Positions 1 through 6,549 of a stretch of DNA of 12,136 nucleotides are shown one piece after another. The notes beneath the pieces were generated by a model. It ran no database searches. It worked only from the letters and a program-made list of their open reading frames with translations, and was not told where the DNA came from. Origin of the DNA: CAYTZN01 sp964442495 (GTDB taxonomy: Bacteria; Pseudomonadota; Gammaproteobacteria; Legionellales; Legionellaceae); assembly GCA_964442495.1 (NCBI GenBank), contig CAYTZN010000031.1, forward strand, positions 1 through 12,136. The letters run 5' to 3'. The first letter of the stretch is position 1, and each line of letters opens with the position of its first letter. Made by a program: the position numbers and the translations under genes.

Positions 1-54
1 TTAAAATCCCTCGGTGGTAACACCATGCCGGTTCGATTCCGGCCCTGGGCACCA
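1..54 (+). tRNA. tRNA-Leu(UAA), 3' part (5' part lies left of the window)
   Basis: The window opens in the anticodon loop, with TAA at positions 2-4 followed by the 3' anticodon-stem strand TCCCT. Next come a long class II variable arm (GGTG, loop GTAA, CACC), a perfect T-arm (GCCGG TTCGATT CCGGC), the 3' acceptor strand CCTGGGC, and ACCA. The long variable arm and TAA anticodon fit tRNA-Leu(UAA). An integrase gene starts about 210 bp downstream in the same orientation, so the 3' end of this tRNA is the likely attachment site, with the island restoring or retaining an intact tRNA 3' end. The 5' half cannot be checked here. Confidence 0.93.
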
Positions 55-73
55 ATTACACATTTTGTAATTG
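53..73. repeat. 8-bp inverted repeat abutting the tRNA 3' end
   Basis: CAATTACA (53-60) and TGTAATTG (66-73) form a perfect inverted repeat with a 5-nt spacer, starting within the encoded CCA. No T-tract follows, so it is not a textbook intrinsic terminator. It could assist tRNA 3' processing or transcription stop, or be part of the integrase core site at the tRNA-island junction. Its function is inferred from position only. Confidence 0.45.
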
Positions 74-188
74 TTCGCAAGAGTTCAAATTAGTACGTAA
101 CTGATTGATAAATAATAAAATAACATCGACTTTTTCTTCTCAAACCTTTCTCAACTATTCGTTACTTTTCGCATATAACCGCGAGAAC

Positions 189-209
189 TTTGGGTAAGAT
201 TTTGGGTAA
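189..209 (+). promoter_or_regulatory. Probable integrase arm-type binding sites (two direct repeats)
   Basis: TTTGGGTAA occurs at 189-197 and again at 201-209, a 12-bp period, between the tRNA attachment site and the integrase gene. P4-family integrases bind short direct repeats placed this way beside the core site, so the position and repetition fit arm-type sites. The same repeats may also let the integrase repress its own promoter. Binding is inferred. Confidence 0.5.
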
Positions 210-265
210 AGTTTTTCTCTTCTTCCAGTTCTTCCAAAGTTGCCGCTTAGTTGAGGTAATTTTTA

Positions 266-1456
266 ATGTTAAACGACTCATATGTTAAATCTTTAAAGAT
301 GGGCGATAAAAAACGCCATACTGATCTCTATGGTTTGGTATTAGAACTAAGACCAACCAAAAAGAAACTCAATAAAGTATTCATTTTCCGTTTTCAATGG
401 AATAAAAAGCCGCAAACGATCACAATTGGGGAATATAGGAGTATTGGCATAGCAGAAGCTCGGGGGATAGCTTTAACTTATCGAAACATGGTCAATAAAG
501 GTATCGATCCTAGATCGAAAAATTGCGATGTTGAGCAAGCAAAAATAACCTTTGGAGTTGTTGCTGATCAATGGTTTCAAAAATACAAAGGAACATGGAA
601 AGAGTTTGCACGAAATCGCCATTTAAAAAGTCTTTCACGAGACATTCTTTCAATCATTGATAAGCCAATCGATGAAATAACAAAAGCTGATTTATTGCTG
701 ACTATTAAACCTCATGAAGATTTAGGCCATCACGATGTCGCTCATCGATTATATTCAAGATTAGAAAGTATATTTGAATTTGCTTTAGGAGCATCTCTTA
801 CAGAAAATTACCCGTTCATTGGCTTAAAAAAAGCTTTAATTCCCCGACCAAAGGTTATAAATCAGCCCGCTATCAACTCAAGCAAAGCCCATGAGATGAT
901 GAATGTGATCGAAAAAACTAACTCTACAAAAATTGTTAAATTGTATATGGAGTTGTTAGCTCATATGTTCACTAGACCAAAAGAACTTAGGGAAGCGAAG
1001 TGGAATGAGTTTGATTTGCAAAAGGCTGAGTGGAATATACCAGCAGAAAGAATGAAAATGGGTTTGCCGCACTGGATTCCTTTGACGTCCCACGTTCTAA
1101 GCCTATTAAAAGAATTAAGATTAATCACTGGTTTTACACCATATCTTTTTAGTTCACCCGCACTTAAGAAATTTCAGCCTATCAGCGAAACTAGTGTTCG
1201 TAAACTTTTACATAATGCTGGTTTTAAAAATAAACATACAGCTCATGGTTTTCGTTCTTTGGCTTCTAGTGTATTACATGCAGAAAGTCATTTTCGAGCT
1301 GATGCTATTGAAGCTCAGTTAGCACATAAAATACAAGGAGTACGTGGCATTTATATGAGGGCAGATTTTAAAACAGAACGCAGAGCGCTAATGGATTGGT
1401 ATAGCAATTGGCTGTGTACCCCTTTGGCTCAATCAATTAAATTTAAAGGAGCCTAA
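266..1456 (+). CDS. int: P4-type tyrosine recombinase / island integrase
   Basis: This 396-aa protein catalyses site-specific integration and excision of the island at the tRNA-Leu gene. An N-terminal arm-binding DUF4102-like region (about 1-90) precedes a core-binding domain (about 95-195) and the catalytic domain. The full tyrosine-recombinase set is visible: Arg237 (TRPKELREAKW), Lys264 (ERMKM), His327-x-x-Arg330 (HGFR), His354 (QLAHK) and nucleophile Tyr363 (GIYMRADF). Length and motif order are normal for the family, and nothing is broken. GAGG at 253-256 lies 10 nt upstream of the ATG. It faces away from the tRNA, the usual arrangement, and leads into the next gene with a 2-nt gap. Confidence 0.95.
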   Translation: MLNDSYVKSLKMGDKKRHTDLYGLVLELRPTKKKLNKVFIFRFQWNKKPQTITIGEYRSIGIAEARGIALTYRNMVNKGIDPRSKNCDVEQAKITFGVVADQWFQKYKGTWKEFARNRHLKSLSRDILSIIDKPIDEITKADLLLTIKPHEDLGHHDVAHRLYSRLESIFEFALGASLTENYPFIGLKKALIPRPKVINQPAINSSKAHEMMNVIEKTNSTKIVKLYMELLAHMFTRPKELREAKWNEFDLQKAEWNIPAERMKMGLPHWIPLTSHVLSLLKELRLITGFTPYLFSSPALKKFQPISETSVRKLLHNAGFKNKHTAHGFRSLASSVLHAESHFRADAIEAQLAHKIQGVRGIYMRADFKTERRALMDWYSNWLCTPLAQSIKFKGA

Positions 1457-1458
1457 TA

Positions 1459-2226
1459 ATGGAAATTTATGAAGATCCTGCTCGTACTGCAGATTTACTC
1501 CCAAAATTAATGAATAGTTATATTAAAGATGATCCCTACACCCCAGAAACTTATTTATTTATACATCAAAAGTTAAAGGAATTAATACAATTCGAAATTT
1601 CACTACAACACGTCATAATAATAATTTCTTCTTGGCGCCATTATCAAAAATTAATTAATACAGGTCGAAGTGCTAAATTGAAGAGGCTAAAAAGAAACAT
1701 TCAGAAGCTCATCCCTCTTCGTGATGAAATTTTGATGGACATTCATAACAGCGATCTTAAAGCTTTTAACCATAAAAAAGAGAATATTTTAGCTATATTT
1801 GGCAAACGAGAAAAAATTGATGAATTTCAAAAATACTTACATCGAAAAAATGGATCACTTTATAATAAATACACCCTAACAAAACTGTTTTATTATGAAT
1901 TGCTGTTTATAGGGGAATCTTTCGGATTAACCCCTCCCTTAAACTATTATAAATCTAGCCCTTTGAAGGCCTTTTTAAAAATTATTACAGAGCCATTACC
2001 TAAAAAATACGAGCCAACCGAGGATATGCTCGAATTTTACTGTCAACAATATGATAACGCAAAGAAGCAGACTCACATTCAAGATAAAATCACAGCATTA
2101 ATAGAAATGAGTAGCTCATATCGATCAAACTTAATTAAATGGGAATTGTTATTAAATATTTACAGAAATGAAATTTCTCCTTTAATACTATCTCATGAAG
2201 CACAGCCCAAAGACACAACATCATAA
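1459..2226 (+). CDS. Hypothetical protein coupled to the integrase
   Basis: I do not recognise this 255-aa protein. It begins 2 nt after the integrase stop with a strong AAGGAG site, so the two genes are almost certainly co-transcribed and translationally coupled. It is rich in Lys, Ile, Leu and Tyr, appears mostly helical, has a basic patch around residues 68-85, and has no signal peptide or clear membrane segment. No catalytic motif stands out. Its place directly after the integrase suggests an excision, stability or accessory island function, but that is inference. An 8-bp inverted repeat (2209-2216 with 2235-2242) spans its stop codon and lacks a T-tract. Confidence 0.8.
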   Translation: MEIYEDPARTADLLPKLMNSYIKDDPYTPETYLFIHQKLKELIQFEISLQHVIIIISSWRHYQKLINTGRSAKLKRLKRNIQKLIPLRDEILMDIHNSDLKAFNHKKENILAIFGKREKIDEFQKYLHRKNGSLYNKYTLTKLFYYELLFIGESFGLTPPLNYYKSSPLKAFLKIITEPLPKKYEPTEDMLEFYCQQYDNAKKQTHIQDKITALIEMSSSYRSNLIKWELLLNIYRNEISPLILSHEAQPKDTTS

Positions 2227-2268
2227 AAGACGTAGTGTCTTTCGGGTCAGCGATAAAAATATATTTCC

Positions 2269-2394
2269 TTTAAAATTCTTCTGAACTCGTGAGAAAGGTT
2301 CAGAAGAAAAGTCATTTTTTAAAGAACAAGATTTAAAATTCTTCTTAATTCCTGAGAAAGATTTAGAAGAAACGGCGTTTTTAAAAAAGAACAT
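2269..2394 (+). repeat. Two tandem 63-bp hairpin repeats upstream of the AlpA-like gene
   Basis: Two imperfect copies (2269-2331 and 2332-2394) lie head to tail. Copy 1 contains a perfect 11-bp inverted repeat, TTCTTCTGAAC (2276-2286) with GTTCAGAAGAA (2298-2308), around an 11-nt loop. Copy 2 has the same stem length and loop length (2339-2349 with 2361-2371), one T:T mismatch, and a compensated change at the loop-closing pair (C:G to T:A). The loops differ at one base and share CTGAGAAAG or GTGAGAAAG. The second hairpin ends 37 nt before the AlpA-like start. Possible roles are a leader RNA or attenuator, a regulator-binding array, or a structured small RNA. The role is unknown. Confidence 0.8.
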
Positions 2395-2408
2395 TTAAAG
2401 GAGAAAAT

Positions 2409-2675
2409 ATGAATACACTTCCAATACTACTTTATCCTCATCAGGCTCAAAAACTATTAGGTATAGGTACCACTAAATTTTATGAGCTTGTAAAACTTCC
2501 TGATTTTCCTAAACCAAGAAATCTCTTTGGCGGCAAGCGCTCTGTGTATTTGCGAAATGAAATTGAAGAATGGGCAACTAATCTTGCAAAAACAGAGGTA
2601 AAACAAGGAAATGGAGGGCGTCATGGAAGAACACCTAAAGATGATACTCAATCTATTGCAACGCAGAATAGTTAG
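2409..2675 (+). CDS. AlpA-family helix-turn-helix regulator
   Basis: This 88-aa protein resembles the AlpA/MerR-like winged-helix regulators of P4-like islands, which activate or repress integrase and replication genes or act as excisionases. Residues 9-35 (HQAQKLLGIGTTKFYELVK) form the helix-turn-helix, followed by the family-typical PDFPKP, a wing (GGKRSVYLRNEIEEW, about 41-56) and a basic polar tail. AAAGGAG precedes the ATG at good spacing. The tandem hairpins immediately upstream sit where its transcript leader or operator would be. It opens the replication operon and overlaps the next small ORF. Confidence 0.88.
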   Translation: MNTLPILLYPHQAQKLLGIGTTKFYELVKLPDFPKPRNLFGGKRSVYLRNEIEEWATNLAKTEVKQGNGGRHGRTPKDDTQSIATQNS

Positions 2676-2793
2676 TACTAGCAAACAACACGGGGCGAGC
2701 CAAGAATATATTCAATGCCAATTGAAAGAAGCTCACCACCAAGTTGAAATCTTAGGACAAAAGTTACGTAGGAGTAACAAACATGGATTTTAA
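2623..2793 (+). CDS. Small hypothetical protein linking the AlpA-like and primase-like genes
   Basis: This is a 56-aa ORF starting MEEHLKMILNLL. I chose the ATG at 2623 because a good GGAGG lies 5 nt upstream; the earlier ATG at 2611 is too close to its AAGGA. It overlaps the end of the AlpA-like gene by 53 bp and the start of the primase-like gene by 11 bp, a chain of overlaps typical of coupled translation. The predicted product is charged and helical, perhaps a coiled coil, with no family I recognise. A chance ORF remains possible, but the ribosome site and overlaps favour a real gene. Confidence 0.55.
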   Translation: MEEHLKMILNLLQRRIVSTSKQHGASQEYIQCQLKEAHHQVEILGQKLRRSNKHGF

Positions 2794-3673
2794 TCAAATT
2801 AATCAAAATTTCCAAGCAGCAATGCTATTACATGGAATTACACCCCCTCAGCTGATTGTTGGCGATGGTAAGTTGTGCCGCTTTCATGTCCAAGGCGATA
2901 AGAAAGGATCCAAGAACGGCTATTACCTGCTTTTTATCAACAATATATCCTGTGGCATATTTGGCACTTGGAAAATAGGCACTACTCATAAATGGTGCTC
3001 TAAAAAGCGCGAATACATGAGTAATTGGGAATACAAAGAATACAAGCGACAAATCGAAGAGGCAAAACTACAACATGCAGCAGTCCGAGCTAGAGAACAA
3101 GCCGAAGCAGCAAAGCTAGCAGAACATATTTTTTCCAATTGTCCTTCTGCTGATCCTAAACACCTTTATTTGGTACGAAAGTGTATTAAGCCATTTTATG
3201 CACGTCAACGAGGAAATAATCTTGTCCTCCCTGTTATAAACGTTAACGGCGAATTTTCAAGTTTACAGTATATTGCGCCAAATGGTGGTAAGTGGTTTTT
3301 GTCTAATGGCGTTATTGCAGGGCATTTTATACCTATCCAGCATCAGTTAGTCGCTAGCAGAAAAATATTGATTTGCGAGGGCTTCTCAACCGCAGGTGCA
3401 CTTGCACAAAAATACCCAGACGCATGCGTAATTGCTGCCTGTAATGCAGGTAATTTAAAACCAGTTGCAGTTAACATTCGTCAACATTTATCAGCATCAG
3501 AGTTAGTAATAGGTGCCGATATTGATCCAGTTGGCCTGCTTAAAGCGAGAGAAGCAGCAAGAGCAGTTAAGGCAACAATTATAAAACCAAAATTTCCATC
3601 AGGTGTTAGCAAAAAATTTAACGACTTCAATGATTTGTTTTGTTTGGTAGGTCTAGGGGAGCCACAAATATGA
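2783..3673 (+). CDS. Toprim-domain DNA primase-like replication protein
   Basis: This 296-aa protein matches the Toprim-containing primase-like proteins of P4-like islands. The N-terminal 120 residues carry the GYYLLFINNISCGIFGTWK region common in these proteins and a charged helix. The Toprim core is clear: Glu199 in ILICEGFSTAGAL, then Asp246-x-Asp248 in LVIGADIDP. It ends with the diagnostic DFND at 281-284. The Toprim acidic residues bind metal for primer synthesis. No zinc finger or fused helicase is seen, so it is shorter than phage P4 alpha; the helicase is instead the next gene. TAGGAG precedes the ATG. Its stop overlaps the next start as ATGA. Confidence 0.87.
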   Translation: MDFNQINQNFQAAMLLHGITPPQLIVGDGKLCRFHVQGDKKGSKNGYYLLFINNISCGIFGTWKIGTTHKWCSKKREYMSNWEYKEYKRQIEEAKLQHAAVRAREQAEAAKLAEHIFSNCPSADPKHLYLVRKCIKPFYARQRGNNLVLPVINVNGEFSSLQYIAPNGGKWFLSNGVIAGHFIPIQHQLVASRKILICEGFSTAGALAQKYPDACVIAACNAGNLKPVAVNIRQHLSASELVIGADIDPVGLLKAREAARAVKATIIKPKFPSGVSKKFNDFNDLFCLVGLGEPQI

Positions 3674-4614
3674 GCCCCCCAGATTTAGATATACCCCAAA
3701 ATTTTATTGAAACAGAGGAACTACAAGTAAGAGCTGTTAGCCTAAGTGAACTTTTAGGAATGGAGTTGCCACCACGTGAAAATTTGTTAAACCCTTGGTT
3801 GCCGAGAGCAGGATTATGCATGGTATACGCCAAACGAGGTGTCGGTAAAACTTTTTTTGCCCTTGAAATAGCAATGGCTCTAGCATACGGAGCAAGGTTT
3901 CTTTCATTCACTACTCCTAGATCAGTTAAAGTTCTCTATATTGATGGAGAGATGCCCGCCAATACGATGCAAAAACGTTTAGCTGAAATTGAAAAGAGAA
4001 TGTCTGCTAATGAACAGATGATCGAACCATTTTTTATTACACCGGATTTACAGGGTGATTTTATGCCGGATTTAAGTACCTTGGATGGGCAAGAATCAAT
4101 CCGTAAACAAACTGATGAAGCTGATTTAATTGTTGTTGATAATATTTCAACCTTAGGTGGATCTGCTAAGGAAAATGAAGCTGAGAGTTGGATTCCTTTG
4201 CAACAATGGGCGTTATTGCTGAGAAAACAAGGTAAAAGTGTACTGTTTATTCACCATGCTGGAAAAAATGGTAATCAAAGGGGAACGAGCAAGCGTGAGG
4301 ATGTTTTAGACACTGTTATAGCTCTTAGACATCCATCGGATTATGAACCATCTGATGGGGCATGTTTTGAACTTCATTTTGAAAAAGCTCGTGGAATGGT
4401 AGGGGATAATGTAAATCCTATTAGATGCTGGCTTACGGATGAAGGTTGGAAATACGAGTCACTTGATCAAAATAATTATCAGCGGGTGATTGCGCTTGCA
4501 AATGAAGGACTTTCACAAAAAGATATTGTAATAGAGCTAGACCTTTCAAAAAGCCAAGTAAGTAAATTACTCAAAAAAGCTAGGGAGCTTGGGGCGGTAA
4601 AAAAAGATGGGTAA
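3670..4614 (+). CDS. RepA-like RecA-fold ATPase / replicative helicase (AAA_25 type)
   Basis: This is a 314-aa RecA-fold NTPase of the kind found as RepA-like helicase in RSF1010-type plasmids and islands. Visible motifs are Walker A (AKRGVGKT, 54-61), an acidic motif (YIDGEMP, Asp92 and Glu94), Walker B (DLIVVDN, Asp157) and the sensor-like LFIHHAGK (His195-His196). A C-terminal helix-turn-helix (about 281-305) ends the protein. The start at 3670 is preferred over an upstream ATG at 3640 because GGGGAG lies 8 nt before it and it overlaps the primase stop as ATGA. It presumably unwinds DNA at the island origin for the adjacent primase. Confidence 0.87.
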   Translation: MSPPDLDIPQNFIETEELQVRAVSLSELLGMELPPRENLLNPWLPRAGLCMVYAKRGVGKTFFALEIAMALAYGARFLSFTTPRSVKVLYIDGEMPANTMQKRLAEIEKRMSANEQMIEPFFITPDLQGDFMPDLSTLDGQESIRKQTDEADLIVVDNISTLGGSAKENEAESWIPLQQWALLLRKQGKSVLFIHHAGKNGNQRGTSKREDVLDTVIALRHPSDYEPSDGACFELHFEKARGMVGDNVNPIRCWLTDEGWKYESLDQNNYQRVIALANEGLSQKDIVIELDLSKSQVSKLLKKARELGAVKKDG

Positions 4615-5143
4615 CTTTCAATATTTGGCTCAAAAAGTGTTATCTAAATATTGCCATGAGATAAAAGTTTCCTGTTTCACACCCTTAGGAAAGGAAACTG
4701 GAAACTTTCAGAGGAAATTAGGAAACAACGCTGGAAACTTTGAATACACATATCATGAAGAAGAGCTGTGTACATCTGGTTTTAAAGAGGAAACATTAAA
4801 AGAAACTAACAGGAAACCAGAATCAAGTAATCAGGAAACTTTTGCAGTAAAAATCAATGATAAAAGTTTCCTGATAAATAATGATGCCGCAGGCATACTC
4901 GATAGTTTTTTTTCTAATGCTTCTGAGTTGAATATAGATTTATTACCAGATGATAAATGTTGGCTTAAAGCAGTTTGTTTCGGAATCAATCGTAGAACAC
5001 TTGCCAGTTTCTTAAGTGAATATATTGATTGCTGGCATAACGCCATCGAGCGAGAGCCGGTAACATATAAGAAGCAAAATGTAGGAAGACGAGCAGCAAA
5101 TATTTGGTTAAGGGAAACTCTGACAAATCATCACATATCATGA
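4607..5143 (+). CDS. Unknown replication-operon protein carrying internal GGAAAC repeats
   Basis: This 178-aa protein overlaps the end of the RepA-like gene by 8 bp, and its only ATG is the first codon. The N-terminal half (1-90) is low in hydrophobic residues and is shaped by repeated GGAAAC DNA, giving repeated GNF and KET peptides. The C-terminal half (about 105-178) looks folded and helical, with a conserved-looking tail (EPVTYKKQNVGRRAANIW). I recognise no family. Third place after primase and helicase recalls RSF1010 RepC and phage lambda O, initiators that bind iterons; in lambda the iterons lie within the O gene itself. An initiator role is inference. Confidence 0.72.
   Translation: MGNFQYLAQKVLSKYCHEIKVSCFTPLGKETGNFQRKLGNNAGNFEYTYHEEELCTSGFKEETLKETNRKPESSNQETFAVKINDKSFLINNDAAGILDSFFSNASELNIDLLPDDKCWLKAVCFGINRRTLASFLSEYIDCWHNAIEREPVTYKKQNVGRRAANIWLRETLTNHHIS
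4667..4875. repeat. GGAAAC iteron-like cluster, candidate intragenic origin
   Basis: GGAAAC or its complement occurs nine times in about 210 bp: forward at 4693, 4700, 4721, 4733, 4789, 4812 and 4834, reverse at 4667 and 4866. Several extend to TCAGGAAACTTTT. The forward copies fall in all three codon phases of the overlapping gene, so the signal is in the DNA rather than the protein. A perfect 14-bp inverted repeat (4830-4843 with 4862-4875, 18-nt spacer) closes the cluster. It follows primase and helicase genes, so I read it as a candidate replication origin or initiator binding array. Repressor binding or a DNA uptake or packaging signal are alternatives. Confidence 0.72.
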
Positions 5144-5152
5144 GGTGGAGCT

Positions 5153-5674
5153 ATGACGATTAAAAAACATCGAGGCAATCTGGTTAAAACAGGAAAATCA
5201 CACGAATTAAGTGCTAAGGAATCTACAATGGTAGGGGACGAAAAGGTCATCACTGCTGTTTTAGGTAATTATGCGACAAAAGGTATGGACTTTACAGGTA
5301 TGAGTGCTGATGAAAAACAGCAAAGAGAGGGCAAATTATACCAAGCAACAAAGCTCCTGACAGATGCTCTTGGCGCAAAGGGGTTGGTTGAGCATCTTCT
5401 ATCTACCCAATTACTTGATATCCATGAGTTACAGCAAAAATTAATAGTATATGCAAATCGTTCTATGAACTACCCTGAGGAGAATCAATATTACATTAAT
5501 GCAGTTACCAAGCTCTCGAATGCTTTCGTTTCGCAAATAACGCTTCTACAAAAACTACAAGGCCAGAACCAGCAAAAGGTTACTGTAGAGCACTTACATG
5601 TTCATCAAGGGGCGCAGGCTATCGTTGGGCAAGTAAATGCAAATAATACGGGGGGGGTAGCTAATGAAAAATGA
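5153..5674 (+). CDS. Phage/island hypothetical protein with HxHxHQGxQAIVG tail
   Basis: This 173-aa protein starts 9 nt after the preceding stop behind AGGTGGAG. The central part is helical (about 55-135). Near the C-terminus it has VTVEHLHVHQGAQAIVGQV (143-161), a His/Gln-rich motif I associate with small proteins encoded next to HGGxSTG proteins in phages and P4-like islands. Its biochemical role is unknown to me. It overlaps the next gene by 11 bp. A run of eight G residues (5650-5657) sits at its 3' end, where it also serves as the ribosome site region of the next gene. Confidence 0.78.
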   Translation: MTIKKHRGNLVKTGKSHELSAKESTMVGDEKVITAVLGNYATKGMDFTGMSADEKQQREGKLYQATKLLTDALGAKGLVEHLLSTQLLDIHELQQKLIVYANRSMNYPEENQYYINAVTKLSNAFVSQITLLQKLQGQNQQKVTVEHLHVHQGAQAIVGQVNANNTGGVANEK

Positions 5675-5930
5675 AATTAACCCCATGCAAAGTAGTAATA
5701 AGGCTTGTTATCCATTTTTACAGTCTCCACGCTGTGGTGCTAGAACTAGACAAGGAACTGCTTGTAAAGCACCTACTGTTAACAATAAAAGGCGATGTAG
5801 AATGCATGGGGGAACAAAAGGTAGCGGTGCTCCTGTTGGTTCTCAGAATGCATTGAAACATGGACTTAACACCAGGGAAACCAAGCAACTTAAAAAAGCC
5901 ATTCAGTTACTGCTTAAAGAGTTACTTTAA
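5664..5930 (+). CDS. HGGxSTG-type small Cys/His protein of phage islands
   Basis: This is an 88-aa basic protein with a Cys-Cys-Cys-His pattern: CGARTRQGTACKAP (Cys24, Cys34), then RRCRMHGG (Cys45, His48), then GAPVGSQNALKHGLNT. This is the HGGxSTG-type family common in phages and integrated islands, where the first part probably binds zinc or nucleic acid. Its function is not established. It overlaps the previous gene by 11 bp, and its ribosome site is the G-rich run at 5650-5657. It is the last gene of the + strand operon and ends before a hairpin at 5967-5994. Confidence 0.82.
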   Translation: MKNEINPMQSSNKACYPFLQSPRCGARTRQGTACKAPTVNNKRRCRMHGGTKGSGAPVGSQNALKHGLNTRETKQLKKAIQLLLKELL

Positions 5931-5966
5931 TACATAGATGGTGGAAAAGCTGCCATTAAGTGAAAC

Positions 5967-5994
5967 AGCAGGTTTATTGGAATCTAAACCTGCT
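5967..5994. terminator. Hairpin between convergent genes, probable bidirectional terminator
   Basis: AGCAGGTTTA (5967-5976) and TAAACCTGCT (5985-5994) form a perfect 10-bp stem with an 8-nt loop. It lies between the end of the + strand operon and the 3' end of the - strand gene. T-tracts on either side are weak (AATTTT on +, GGTTTT before the stem on -), so its efficiency is uncertain, but its position between converging genes supports a terminator role. Confidence 0.65.
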
Positions 5995-6009
5995 AAAACC
6001 GAATTTTAA

Positions 6010-6549
6010 CTACCAGGGTAAAATGAAATCATCCACATATCCATGACCTCTATTATGAAAATTAGCCATATGCAACATTATTTTTTTTAAAGTATTTTCA
6101 GCGAGAGATTTTCTCCTATGAGAAAAGGCAGCTAGCTCATTGTGTTCAAAGTGCTTCTTTTCATTTTGTATATGCACTCTATTACGTAATTTTCTTAGAT
6201 CGTGAAGATTCTCATAAGTTTCAATGCCACATGGATCAAATAGACCATGCTTTTCAGCACTTCTGATGTAGCTCTCAAATTTAGAAATTTTCTTTAGCTT
6301 AAAGTAATTCAAAATTTCGGTAGGAATATTTTTAATTCCTTCAATTGTGAAATTTTTAGCTCTAAAGAAAAAATCAAATAATATTGCTTCAATTATTGAT
6401 GCAATAGTCACTATTTTAACTTTGTTAAAAATAGGGTTATGCACAGTATCTAATTTGTACAATTCTCTTAACATTGATAAATTAGTATTTATATTGTCAC
6501 CGATTTTATATATTCCTATGAAACCAGAATTAATTGTAGTTACAGCCAT
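6010..6549 (-). CDS. HEPN-like hypothetical protein, possible defence ribonuclease
   Basis: This 179-aa, mostly helical protein has the segment LHDLRKLRNRVHIQNEK (115-131). It gives Arg119-x6-His126, and Arg122-Asn123 near His126, resembling the Rx4-6H motif of HEPN RNases. I do not recognise the family beyond that. GAGGT lies 8 nt before the ATG on the - strand. The gene is transcribed towards the replication operon and away from the AbiF unit, which also uses a HEPN fold. A defence or toxin role is inference from the motif and neighbourhood. It could equally be a non-catalytic HEPN protein. Confidence 0.72.
   Translation of the reverse strand: MAVTTINSGFIGIYKIGDNINTNLSMLRELYKLDTVHNPIFNKVKIVTIASIIEAILFDFFFRAKNFTIEGIKNIPTEILNYFKLKKISKFESYIRSAEKHGLFDPCGIETYENLHDLRKLRNRVHIQNEKKHFEHNELAAFSHRRKSLAENTLKKIMLHMANFHNRGHGYVDDFILPW

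Noticed and set aside
2209..2242. 8-bp inverted repeat over the stop of the integrase-coupled gene as a terminator
   Set aside because: The loop is 18 nt and no T-tract follows, so I do not call it a terminator.
4607..5143. Low-complexity N-terminus as evidence that the ORF is not real
   Set aside because: The odd composition is explained by DNA repeats. The C-terminal half looks like a folded protein, the frame stays open, and it is tightly coupled to neighbours.
5938..6009. A 23-codon ORF (MVEKLPLSETAGLLESKPAKTEF) after the HGGxSTG gene
   Set aside because: It has no ribosome site, and most of its length is the hairpin at 5967-5994. It could be a remnant of a longer protein, but nothing supports it as a gene.
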